In this document: positions 7,120-12,845 of the stretch, in pieces
How the letters are laid out: every line of letters begins with the position of its first letter
How positions within the stretch are numbered: position 1 is the first letter of the stretch
Made by a program: the position numbers and the translations under genes
Source of the DNA: an uncultured Alphaproteobacteria bacterium
GTDB lineage: Bacteria; Pseudomonadota; Alphaproteobacteria; Rs-D84
Length of the DNA stretch: 13,825 nucleotides
Assembly: GCA_947304085.1 (NCBI GenBank)
Contig: CAMZAC010000008.1
Coordinates: 1-13,825, forward strand
Direction: 5' to 3'
The notes under the pieces: model-generated
What the model was told of the DNA's origin: nothing
Seen by the model: the letters and a program-made list of their open reading frames with translations, nothing else
Database searches by the model: none

Positions 7120-8020
7120 TTATTTTCTCCTTTAACCAATCGTAAAAATTACCATCTATTTCGGTATTTAATTTAGAAAAACGAATTTCTTTTTTTGCCC
7201 AATCTGGCAAACGAACCCAGTCCTTTTCTGTTGTCAGTAGTTTAGCATTTTTGTCGTTCGCCAATTTTATCAAATCTTTGATGTCTGAATCAGTGTATTG
7301 ATAATGATCTGGATACGCACGCTTTTCAACAATATTAACAGGAACATTTTTGAAAAATTTTTCTGGGTATCCTATTCCTGCGAACGCGACCACATTTGTA
7401 TTTTCATCATAAGGACATAGTTCTTTGTTATGTGCATAAAAGATTGGTATATTTGTTGGCAAAGTAAAATCTCTTGCCACATCTTTGTTTCGTATAACAA
7501 TTATTGCATCTGCTCTGCGAACTGCGGATTTGGGTTCACGCAACGGTCCCGCAGGCAAAATAAAACCATTTCCAAAACCAATATGTTCATCAAAAACCAA
7601 AACAGAAATATTTTTTTTAATTGAAGAATTTTGAAACCCGTCATCCATAATAATCGGTGTCTTAGACTTCTGTTTATTTAATAAAATTAAATTACTACGT
7701 CTGTCGCCAACATGAACTAAAATACCATCGTTTGATAACATAGTAGCTTCGTCCCCTATACAGCCAGTTTCCTTGCTTTTTTTATATCCACGCATAACCA
7801 CAGGTGCATCAAATAATTTTGCGATATTTCGAACAATTGGTGTTTTTCCAACGCCACCAGATAAAATATTTCCAAAACAAACGACCGGCCGTCTGGATAC
7901 ATATTCGTGTCTTTTACGTATATTGAAAACCATACGTGACCCAATACGATAAAATAATGACAATGGGTATAATGCAAAAGAAACAATATTGCGTTTCAAA
8001 AACCATTTTGGTGTTTTCAT
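7094..8020 (-). CDS. lpxK: Tetraacyldisaccharide 4'-kinase
   Basis: A membrane-associated kinase that phosphorylates the 4' position of the lipid A disaccharide precursor using ATP. The 308 residues are typical for LpxK. The P-loop GNILSGGVGKTP lies at 50-61, the conserved DDGFQN at 126-131, and LPAGPLREP at about 155-163, followed by RRADAIIV. The hydrophobic N-terminal helix (about 12-30) is the expected membrane anchor. The ATG at 8020 overlaps the upstream stop (ATGA), with a weak AAAAGAA site, so coupled translation is likely. The C-terminal 26 bases overlap lpxC. Confidence 0.94.
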   Translation of the reverse strand: MKTPKWFLKRNIVSFALYPLSLFYRIGSRMVFNIRKRHEYVSRRPVVCFGNILSGGVGKTPIVRNIAKLFDAPVVMRGYKKSKETGCIGDEATMLSNDGILVHVGDRRSNLILLNKQKSKTPIIMDDGFQNSSIKKNISVLVFDEHIGFGNGFILPAGPLREPKSAVRRADAIIVIRNKDVARDFTLPTNIPIFYAHNKELCPYDENTNVVAFAGIGYPEKFFKNVPVNIVEKRAYPDHYQYTDSDIKDLIKLANDKNAKLLTTEKDWVRLPDWAKKEIRFSKLNTEIDGNFYDWLKEKINDNSSKKN

Positions 8021-8775
8021 ATTCTTTTCGCTTTTTCTTCAAAATTGTTCGGGGTTAAATCTTGTTCAACCTTGAAATCTGTAAACCGTCTGTCCAAATC
8101 ATACGCTTGTTTAACCATCAAATCTTCCAGTTTTTTACGCAGTTTTTCAAAATCTTTGATATCTGTATTTGCATCAACAAATACCGGTTGTCCCACAGAC
8201 CCATTGATTATCGAAAACGGTTTTGTTAGCAAATATCTATCCCAACGATTTTGAAACCATGGCCGACTGGATGACACACACACAGGAATAATTGGTGCCC
8301 CTGTCATTTTTGCAAAATACAGCGCACCATCATGAAATCGCATAGATGGTCCTTTGGGCCCATCTGGGGACAATGCCAAACAATTACCACCATCCCTTAA
8401 AACCTTGACCCCTTTTCTTAACACAGAAACCCCACCATCTGCGGATGAACCATAAATAGTTTTTAACCCAAACAGCTTTTCCAATTTGGCAATCGCACGA
8501 CCGTCCCGACGAGCAGACGCAACCGCATATCCACGAACCCCGGCCATAGCAATCAACGGAGATAACATCATTGACCGCCCATGCCAAAACACAAATACAG
8601 CCGGTCTTTTTCTGTATTTTTTCAAAATCTCGTAATCTTTGATTTCTTTTTTAGATGTGAAATACACAAACCAAATTAAAACATAATAAACCAGAGCCAT
8701 AAACCATTGAATTATGGCCCAGCTATGTAGTTCACGCGCAACACGTCCAAAATGTTTTTTCATCGATTTTTGCAT
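8017..8775 (-). CDS. DUF374 lysophospholipid/lipid A acyltransferase-like protein
   Basis: A 252-residue protein of the DUF374 branch of membrane acyltransferases. Numbered from the ATG at 8775: a hydrophobic N-terminal helix (about 20-38), FWHGR at 64-68, ASARRDGRAIA at 86-96 and SPDGPKGP at 136-143. These are the DUF374 equivalents of the acyltransferase active-site and acceptor motifs. Being first in an operon with lpxK and lpxC suggests it acylates lipid A or a precursor; the substrate is not known from sequence. The frame extends upstream to a TTG at 8820, but that falls inside the -35 element of the promoter found here, so the start is the ATG at 8775 or the one at 8763. Neither has a good ribosome binding site. 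Confidence 0.85.
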   Translation of the reverse strand: MQKSMKKHFGRVARELHSWAIIQWFMALVYYVLIWFVYFTSKKEIKDYEILKKYRKRPAVFVFWHGRSMMLSPLIAMAGVRGYAVASARRDGRAIAKLEKLFGLKTIYGSSADGGVSVLRKGVKVLRDGGNCLALSPDGPKGPSMRFHDGALYFAKMTGAPIIPVCVSSSRPWFQNRWDRYLLTKPFSIINGSVGQPVFVDANTDIKDFEKLRKKLEDLMVKQAYDLDRRFTDFKVEQDLTPNNFEEKAKRI

Positions 8776-8796
8776 AAAAAAAAACCGTTCTGCATT

Positions 8797-8825
8797 ATCA
8801 TAGCAACAAAAAACAAACAATGCAA
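8797..8825 (-). promoter_or_regulatory. Promoter of the lipid A operon
   Basis: Minus-strand TTGCAT (8820-8825), a 17-base spacer and TATGAT (8797-8802). Transcription would begin near 8790, about 15 bases before the ATG at 8775. This placement rules out the TTG at 8820 as the start of the first gene. It is back to back with the tRNA promoter, with 36 bases between the two -35 boxes. Confidence 0.7.
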
Positions 8826-8861
8826 GCCACGCAAAAACATAAGATTAAATACGTTTTTTAT

Positions 8862-8889
8862 TTGACAACAACGGTTTAATATATATAAT
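8862..8889 (+). promoter_or_regulatory. Consensus promoter of tRNA-fMet
   Basis: Perfect TTGACA (8862-8867) and TATAAT (8884-8889) with a 16-base spacer. Transcription would start near 8896, leaving a short 5' leader before the tRNA at 8904. Confidence 0.85.
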
Positions 8890-8903
8890 ATTGATTGCTT
8901 TAT

Positions 8904-8980
<77 letters not shown>

Positions 8981-8991
8981 GTTTAAATAAG

Positions 8992-9018
8992 AAATGCGCC
9001 CATCGGGTGCATTTTTTT
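8992..9018 (+). terminator. Terminator after tRNA-fMet
   Basis: AAATGC-G-CCC (8992-9001), loop ATC, GGG-T-GCATTT (9005-9014), with the G and T forming a wobble pair, then a T-run to 9018. It lies inside the 190-base insert, so the insert supplies the tRNA with its current terminator. Confidence 0.8.
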
Positions 9019-9150
9019 ATTTAACATCTGTTGTGTGTTGTTAGTTTAACTTCACAACAACAGCTGTAAGTTCAAAATTTGTATATGAGAACGAGCAATT
9101 ATAAAGTTCGAATAACTACAAATTTGCGCACAGACACAAAGTGTCGAGCG

Positions 9151-9171
9151 AAATCTTGCTCCCGCAACCAG
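9151..9171 (+). repeat. 21-base direct repeat, copy 2 (att-like scar)
   Basis: Identical to 8961-8981. The bases before it (GAGCG) do not continue a tRNA T arm and no tRNA 5' half precedes it, so this is a fragment and not a second tRNA gene. A diverged relative of its 3' boundary (CCGCA-ACCAGAGTTT) occurs at 10194-10210. Confidence 0.8.
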
Positions 9172-9180
9172 AGTTTACAC

Positions 9181-9203
9181 AACCGTCCACAAGGGCGGTT
9201 TTT
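9181..9203 (+). terminator. Plus-strand terminator after the att-like scar
   Basis: AACCGTCC (9181-9188), loop ACAA, GGGCGGTT (9193-9200) with one G-T pair, then T5. It is probably the original terminator of tRNA-fMet, separated from the gene by the 190-base insert. Confidence 0.7.
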
Positions 9204-9214
9204 CGTTAGATTTG

Positions 9215-9240
9215 CAACACCTGCAAAAAGTTTGAAAGTT
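9215..9240 (+). repeat. 26-base spacer repeat, unit A
   Basis: Matches 10249-10274 at 23 of 26 positions (core CAAAAAGTT and GAAAGTT). It lies between the plus-strand terminator and the isomerase terminator, as its partner does in unit B. Confidence 0.7.
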
Positions 9241-9243
9241 GAT

Positions 9244-9273
9244 ATAAAAAAGTGGCGATTTTTCGCCACTTTT
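9244..9273 (-). terminator. Terminator of the isomerase-like gene
   Basis: An eleven-base-pair perfect stem, 9248-9258 (AAAAGTGGCGA) with 9263-9273, and a 4-base loop. On the minus strand it ends in a T-run (9249-9244), 17 bases after the gene's stop. Confidence 0.85.
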
Positions 9274-9296
9274 GAACTAGTCTATTATGTTATTTT
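9268..9296. repeat. 29-base identical repeat, unit A
   Basis: Identical over 29 bases to 10304-10332. It covers the distal arm of the terminator stem, the spacer with ACTAGT, and the last bases of the isomerase gene including its stop. Confidence 0.85.
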
Positions 9297-10060
9297 GCGT
9301 ATTTCTTTAAGAACAGAATTGCTTCTTCTGCATCTTTATAACCCGTTTCAATAGCAAGTATTGCCTTTGGACAATATTTTTGTACCATTCGCATAACCTT
9401 TTTCATATCTATTGTTCCATCTAAAAAGCCATTATGCTCATCATTTTTAACAATATTTGTTTTTCCATGATTATTGTGCAAATGCATATATCCTATACGT
9501 TTATTCAATGTTTTTATCCAATCACAAACAGACATTTCAGAATTACCATGTGCATGACCGATATCAAGACATACTTTCAACCTTTTATCATTAACAGCAT
9601 CTATTTCTTCTAAAATAACACCGCTGTCCAAACACAACATATTTTCAATCATTATGGTGATTGAATCATCTTTATCTGCAAAAAATTCTTGCCAAAAAGT
9701 AGCAGCTCTTTTAACCCAATTTTTCTTGTGGCTAGTAAAAGGAACATAACCATTATGAAAAACAATAGCATCACAACCTAATTCTTTGGCTACTTTGTAT
9801 GCATGTTGTATATAATTCATTGTTAAATTTCGCAATTCTGGCAAAGCAGAACCCAAATTCAAATCCCAAAAAGGCGCATGCATAGATTTATGTTTTATTT
9901 TTGCTGTAGCAACTTTTTGAATGGCAATCAATTTCTTTTCGTTCTTCAAATGTGGTTCAGCAAATGTTTGAAGTTCCATACCAACTTTATATTTTTTAAC
10001 AAGTTCCAAAGTTTTATCAAAATAATCTAAAACATTATCACATACCCTTATATCAGCCAT
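9290..10060 (-). CDS. TIM-barrel sugar phosphate isomerase/epimerase-like protein (AP endonuclease 2 family)
   Basis: A 256-residue single-domain protein of the xylose isomerase-like TIM barrel superfamily, which includes sugar isomerases, epimerases and endonuclease IV. Metal-binding candidates fall at the ends of the expected strands: His61 in MHAPFWD, His102 in FHNG, Glu139 in IENM, Asp166 and His169 in LDIGHAH, His193/His195 in MHLHNN, Asp207/His209 in NDEHN, Glu238 in AIETG. Their preservation suggests an active metalloenzyme, substrate unknown. Endonuclease IV is a weaker alternative. The ATG at 10060 has AAAGGAG seven bases upstream and a clear promoter, and the gene ends in a strong terminator, so it is a single-gene unit divergent from the aminotransferase cassette. 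A second, mostly deleted copy lies upstream at 10313-10399. Confidence 0.82.
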   Translation of the reverse strand: MADIRVCDNVLDYFDKTLELVKKYKVGMELQTFAEPHLKNEKKLIAIQKVATAKIKHKSMHAPFWDLNLGSALPELRNLTMNYIQHAYKVAKELGCDAIVFHNGYVPFTSHKKNWVKRAATFWQEFFADKDDSITIMIENMLCLDSGVILEEIDAVNDKRLKVCLDIGHAHGNSEMSVCDWIKTLNKRIGYMHLHNNHGKTNIVKNDEHNGFLDGTIDMKKVMRMVQKYCPKAILAIETGYKDAEEAILFLKKYAK

Positions 10061-10085
10061 ATTCTTCTCCTTTATCGGTCAATAA

Positions 10086-10114
10086 ATTATATCAAAAATA
10101 AATGTTCAATACAA
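10086..10114 (-). promoter_or_regulatory. Promoter of the isomerase-like gene
   Basis: Minus-strand TTGTAT (10109-10114), a 17-base spacer and a perfect TATAAT (10086-10091). Transcription would start near 10079, about 19 bases before the ATG, with the ribosome binding site at 10067-10073 in between. Confidence 0.75.
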
Positions 10115-10193
10115 ATTTGATAAATCTAATTTGTCTTTAAAAAGTTGTATTTCATGTCCAAACTCTAATAATTCGGCTCAGGAACTGCACACA

Positions 10194-10210
10194 CCGCACA
10201 ACCAAAGTTT
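10194..10210 (+). repeat. Diverged copy of the tRNA-scar boundary, unit B
   Basis: CCGCACAACCAAAGTTT resembles CCGCAACCAGAGTTT at 9162-9176, differing by a two-base insertion and one substitution. A terminator follows directly in both places. The similarity is short and gains its weight from the matching order of the surrounding elements. The rest of 10115-10193 shows nothing recognisable. Confidence 0.45.
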
Positions 10211-10212
10211 CA

Positions 10213-10238
10213 AAACTTGCCCACCAGGGCAAGTTTTT
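10213..10238 (+). terminator. Plus-strand terminator in unit B
   Basis: AAACTTGCCC (10213-10222), loop ACCA, GGGCAAGTTT (10227-10236), followed by T to 10238. It holds the same position as the terminator at 9181-9203 but has a different stem sequence, so either the stems have diverged with compensation or the units carry different terminators. Confidence 0.75.
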
Positions 10239-10248
10239 ATTTGTTTTC

Positions 10249-10274
10249 CAATACCTACAAAAAGTTCGAAAGTT
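10249..10274 (+). repeat. 26-base spacer repeat, unit B
   Basis: The partner of 9215-9240, with three substitutions in 26 bases. Confidence 0.7.
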
Positions 10275-10283
10275 ATGTTTTTG

Positions 10284-10309
10284 AAAAGTGATAAAAATTT
10301 GCTACTTTT
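10284..10309 (-). other. Decayed copy of the isomerase terminator
   Basis: It sits where the strong terminator lies in unit A. Only the outer AAAAGT (10284-10289) and ACTTTT (10304-10309) still pair; the GC-rich core has mutated. This fits a terminator no longer under selection after its gene was lost. Confidence 0.5.
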
Positions 10310-10332
10310 GAACTAGTCTATTATGTTATTTT
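10304..10332. repeat. 29-base identical repeat, unit B
   Basis: Identical to 9268-9296. Beyond 10332 the similarity to the 3' end of the isomerase gene stops and jumps to an internal part of that gene, marking the deletion junction. Confidence 0.85.
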
Positions 10333-10399
10333 CATCGTTGTGAATAATGTTAGTTTTTCCAAGATTATTATGCAGGTGCAAATAACGCACATATGATAT
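10313..10399 (-). pseudogene. Fragment of a second isomerase-like gene
   Basis: Read on the minus strand this gives ...YVRYLHLHNNLGKTNI and then IHNDENN before a stop at 10313. It closely matches residues 188-210 of the intact isomerase (RIGYMHLHNNHGKTNI, VKNDEHN). The match covers only about 23 residues. The N-terminal two thirds are missing, and the C-terminal 45 or so residues have been deleted so that the internal segment joins the 3' flanking repeat. There is no start or ribosome binding site. It is a paralogue remnant from a duplication, sitting just upstream of the aminotransferase promoter. Confidence 0.8.
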
Positions 10400-10402
10400 A
10401 TA

Positions 10403-10431
10403 TTGAAAATTGAATTATTTTCGTTTAAAAT
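10403..10431 (+). promoter_or_regulatory. Promoter of the aminotransferase-cytidylyltransferase-LicD operon
   Basis: TTGAAA (10403-10408), a 17-base spacer and TAAAAT (10426-10431). Transcription would start near 10438, about 19 bases before the ATG at 10457, with the AAGGA ribosome binding site in between. The promoter begins directly at the edge of the isomerase remnant. Confidence 0.75.
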
Positions 10432-10456
10432 CCTTCTTTAGAAAAAAGGAATCGTC

Positions 10457-11521
10457 ATGCTTTTCATTGTTGGTCCAACAGAAATAGAAAAAGATATTTT
10501 GGATATAGGGGCTTTACCACAAGTTTATATGAGAACCCCAAGCTTTTCGGACAGGCTACATAAAATTTATGAAAACTTACAATATATTTTTCAAACAACA
10601 AATCCTGTACTTATGTTTGCCGCATCAGGAACAGGTTCTCTTAACGCAGCATGCCATAATTTTGTTAATCGAAATGATAAAGTAATTATCATAAACGGTG
10701 GTAGTTTTGGACATCGCTGGATTGAATTAAACAAAAATGCCGGCGCAAATATTATAGAAGCAAAAGTAGAATTTGGTAAAAGCATAGACCCAAATACCAT
10801 TTCTTTTTTAATGAAAGAAAATCCTGATACTGCCGCTGTTTTTGCAACATTGGACGAAACGTCTTCTGGCGCATTAACTGATGTGAAATCTATTGGTAAA
10901 ATTTTGAAACAATATCCAAATACGTTATTTATCGTTGATTGTGTATCATCCTTGATAGTAGAACCTTTTTATATGGATGAATGGGGGGTTGATGTTGCAA
11001 CTACTGCATCTCAAAAAGCATTAGCGATTCCACCAGGGCTTTGTTTTATGGCTGTGAGCGAAAAGGCTATACAAAAGTCAAAAAACATTTTAACCAGACC
11101 ATATTATTTTGATGTTTTGGAACATTTGAAAGATTATGTAAGGGATCAAACACCTTTTACACCGGCAATCAGTTTGATATACCAACTGGAACGTCGTTTA
11201 GAAAAAATAAAACACGAAGGACTAGAAAATTTTCAAAAACGTTATTTTGATTTAACAAATTATTTGCGTAATAAAATGGATGAATTAGGTTTTATCATGA
11301 TACCAGAACACCCAAGTAATTGTGTCAGTGCTTATTGGTCTGGTAAATACAACGCCCAAACAATAGTAAAAGAACTTCAAACACGTTATAATATTGAAAT
11401 TGCGCCATCCGGCGGAGATTTAGCAACTAAAATGTTCCGTATTGGTAATTTTGGTAATATAACAAAGAGTGATATAGATGATTTAATCTCAAAAATAAAA
11501 ATAATTATTTCTGAATTATAG
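10457..11521 (+). CDS. Class V PLP aminotransferase, similar to 2-aminoethylphosphonate/alanine-glyoxylate transaminases
   Basis: A 354-residue fold-type I, class V aminotransferase. PLP-site features: SGTGS at 57-61 (phosphate binding), DETSSG at 133-138, IVDCVSS with Asp161 contacting the pyridine nitrogen, and Lys187 in TTASQKALAIPPG as the Schiff-base lysine. FRIGNFGN near the C-terminus carries the expected substrate-carboxylate Arg. The N-terminal FIVGPTE and FSDRLHKIYENLQ are typical of the PhnW and serine/alanine-glyoxylate aminotransferase group. The neighbours (a cytidylyltransferase and LicD) point to making an amino group on a small phosphonate or phosphate precursor, for example 2-aminoethylphosphonate, and away from general amino-acid metabolism. 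PEP mutase and phosphonopyruvate decarboxylase, which such a route would need, are not in the window. Start supported by AAGGA six bases upstream. Confidence 0.85.
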   Translation: MLFIVGPTEIEKDILDIGALPQVYMRTPSFSDRLHKIYENLQYIFQTTNPVLMFAASGTGSLNAACHNFVNRNDKVIIINGGSFGHRWIELNKNAGANIIEAKVEFGKSIDPNTISFLMKENPDTAAVFATLDETSSGALTDVKSIGKILKQYPNTLFIVDCVSSLIVEPFYMDEWGVDVATTASQKALAIPPGLCFMAVSEKAIQKSKNILTRPYYFDVLEHLKDYVRDQTPFTPAISLIYQLERRLEKIKHEGLENFQKRYFDLTNYLRNKMDELGFIMIPEHPSNCVSAYWSGKYNAQTIVKELQTRYNIEIAPSGGDLATKMFRIGNFGNITKSDIDDLISKIKIIISEL

Positions 11522-11533
11522 GGGATATAAAAA

Positions 11534-11944
11534 ATGATAAACGGGAAAACGGTCGTTTATACTTCTGGTACTTTCGACATGCTACATATAAACCATATAA
11601 AAATGATAGAATACGCACGCGCTATTGGCGATATACTAATTGTCGGAGTAAATACAGATGATTTAGTTGCAACATATAAAAGCCCACCTGTAATTCCATT
11701 TGAAGAACGGGTTGCATTGATTAAAGCTTTAAAGTATCCAGATATTGTTATTCCACAGAAATCGCTAGACCACACAGATAAAGTTAAAAAATTGCATTTT
11801 GATGTGTTTGTCGTTGGTGATGATTGGAATGGAAAATTTGATTATCTTGAAAAGCAAGGTGTTCAGGTAATATATTTTCCTTATGGCTCTGGGATTTCTA
11901 CAACAGAATTAAGACACAGAATTTTAACTAAGGCTGATAAATAA
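11534..11944 (+). CDS. TagD-like cytidylyltransferase family protein
   Basis: A 136-residue nucleotidyltransferase of the cytidylyltransferase family (glycerol-3-phosphate and phosphoethanolamine cytidylyltransferase types), near TagD in length. The N-terminal nucleotide-binding signature is TSGTFDMLHINHIKMIEYAR, with HINH (18-21) in place of the usual HxGH. VGVNTDDLV follows, and the C-terminal signature is SGISTTELRHRIL (119-131), like the RTEGISTT motif of the family. It would join CMP to a small phosphate or phosphonate head group. It starts 12 bases after the aminotransferase stop, with AGGGGA upstream, and its stop overlaps the licD start (TAATG). The context suggests it activates the aminotransferase product for LicD, as in CMP-phosphonate or CDP-choline type pathways; the substrate is inferred. 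Confidence 0.82.
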   Translation: MINGKTVVYTSGTFDMLHINHIKMIEYARAIGDILIVGVNTDDLVATYKSPPVIPFEERVALIKALKYPDIVIPQKSLDHTDKVKKLHFDVFVVGDDWNGKFDYLEKQGVQVIYFPYGSGISTTELRHRILTKADK

Positions 11945-12843
11945 TGAAAGGATTTCAAAAATGTTTTTGTACTCGCAGATTATGCACGTACACATATTTC
12001 TATGGTATAAGAATTTGGAAGAAAACTTATTACCATAAAATAATAAACGAATACAAAAAATTAGCTAACTTACTAAGTTATTGCGATGTACGGAAATGTA
12101 CACCAGCAACCGGAAATTTAAAAGTAATTCAAGATAAAGAAACTATTTTATTAAAAAAATTAACAACTATTTTAAATCGTGCCAAAGCTATATATTGGTT
12201 AGATTTTGGTTCTCTACTCGGATTATACAGACACAATGGTTTTATTCCGTGGGATGATGATATAGACCTTTGTATGATAAGATCAGATTTAGAACGTGTC
12301 TTACCAATGATAAAGCGTGGCTTATCTGGAACAAATTATGTTGTCAGAGAAATAGGCAAATGTGATCATTACCAAATACGCATACATGAAAAAAATGCAG
12401 AATATATAGGCATAGACATATTTCATGTTGATGCAGCAAATAATGTGACAGATGTAAAAAAATTAAATACCCAAATAAAGTCCGCATATAAAAAATTATC
12501 TCATCAAATAAAACGTTTACATGGACACACAGAAAACATAAGAAATGTAATACAAAATATTACAGAAAAACAAATAATCAAAACAACCAATACGATTTCA
12601 AACAACACCATATTTTTTTATGGAATAGATTATCCACATACAGACCATCCAATATTGACCATTAAATACGATGAGTTGTTTCCTTTGAAAAAGATAAATT
12701 TTTTAGGATGCACTGTGAATATTCCAAATAAAACAAAAGAACGATTAGAATGTTTATACGGTAAAGATTTTGACGATTTTCCACGATTTTTATTTGATTC
12801 ATATATTTTAGGAAATAAAAAACACTTTTCAAATGATACTTAG
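11944..12843 (+). CDS. LicD-family phosphotransferase
   Basis: A 299-residue LicD-family protein, the family that transfers phosphocholine or similar head groups from CDP/CMP donors to glycans. The core motif is clear: WLDFGSLLGLYRHNGFIPWD starting at 85, continuing DDIDL, where the Asp cluster at 104-108 is the likely metal and catalytic site. The C-terminal part has FLGCTVNIP followed by ERLECLYGKDFDDFP, typical of the family end. The first 50 or so residues are Lys/Tyr/Cys-rich and not conserved. The ATG overlaps the preceding stop by one base. It completes the three-gene operon and presumably acts on the cytoplasmic face of the membrane on a surface-polysaccharide or LPS precursor. It converges on the Cys-rich gene with only two bases between stops and no visible terminator. 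Confidence 0.85.
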   Translation: MKGFQKCFCTRRLCTYTYFYGIRIWKKTYYHKIINEYKKLANLLSYCDVRKCTPATGNLKVIQDKETILLKKLTTILNRAKAIYWLDFGSLLGLYRHNGFIPWDDDIDLCMIRSDLERVLPMIKRGLSGTNYVVREIGKCDHYQIRIHEKNAEYIGIDIFHVDAANNVTDVKKLNTQIKSAYKKLSHQIKRLHGHTENIRNVIQNITEKQIIKTTNTISNNTIFFYGIDYPHTDHPILTIKYDELFPLKKINFLGCTVNIPNKTKERLECLYGKDFDDFPRFLFDSYILGNKKHFSNDT

Positions 12844-12845
12844 CT

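Larger units (their letters stand above)
8982..9171 (+). mobile_element. 190-base insertion remnant at tRNA-fMet, bounded by att-like repeats
   Basis: Between the 21-base repeats there is no plausible gene. The stretch holds the terminator at 8992-9018 and three inverted repeats: CTGTTGT 9028-9034 with 9057-9063; AAATTTGTA 9075-9083 with 9117-9125; GACAC 9133-9137 with 9141-9145. The second repeat copy is directly followed by another terminator (9181-9203), which would be the tRNA's original one, displaced by the insertion. It could be the shrunken remnant of an integrated island or a very small non-autonomous element; no integrase is present in the window. Confidence 0.5.

Noticed and set aside
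8776..8820. N-terminal extension of the DUF374 protein from a TTG at 8820
   Set aside because: The TTG lies within the -35 box of a good promoter, the extra residues are not conserved-looking, and the transcript would start downstream of it.
9094..9170. A second tRNA gene ending at 9170
   Set aside because: Only the 3' 20 bases match; no D arm, anticodon arm or 5' acceptor strand can be formed from the upstream bases.
9079..9354. 91-residue plus-strand ORF
   Set aside because: It runs through the att-like scar, two terminators and the end of the isomerase gene on the opposite strand; the apparent coding is accidental.
9290..10060. Annotating the TIM-barrel gene as endonuclease IV (nfo)
   Set aside because: The metal ligands are shared across the whole superfamily and no DNA-binding loop signature of Nfo is evident; the isomerase/epimerase-like call is safer.
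10131..10316. 61-residue plus-strand ORF
   Set aside because: It crosses a terminator hairpin and the decayed repeats and has no ribosome binding site.
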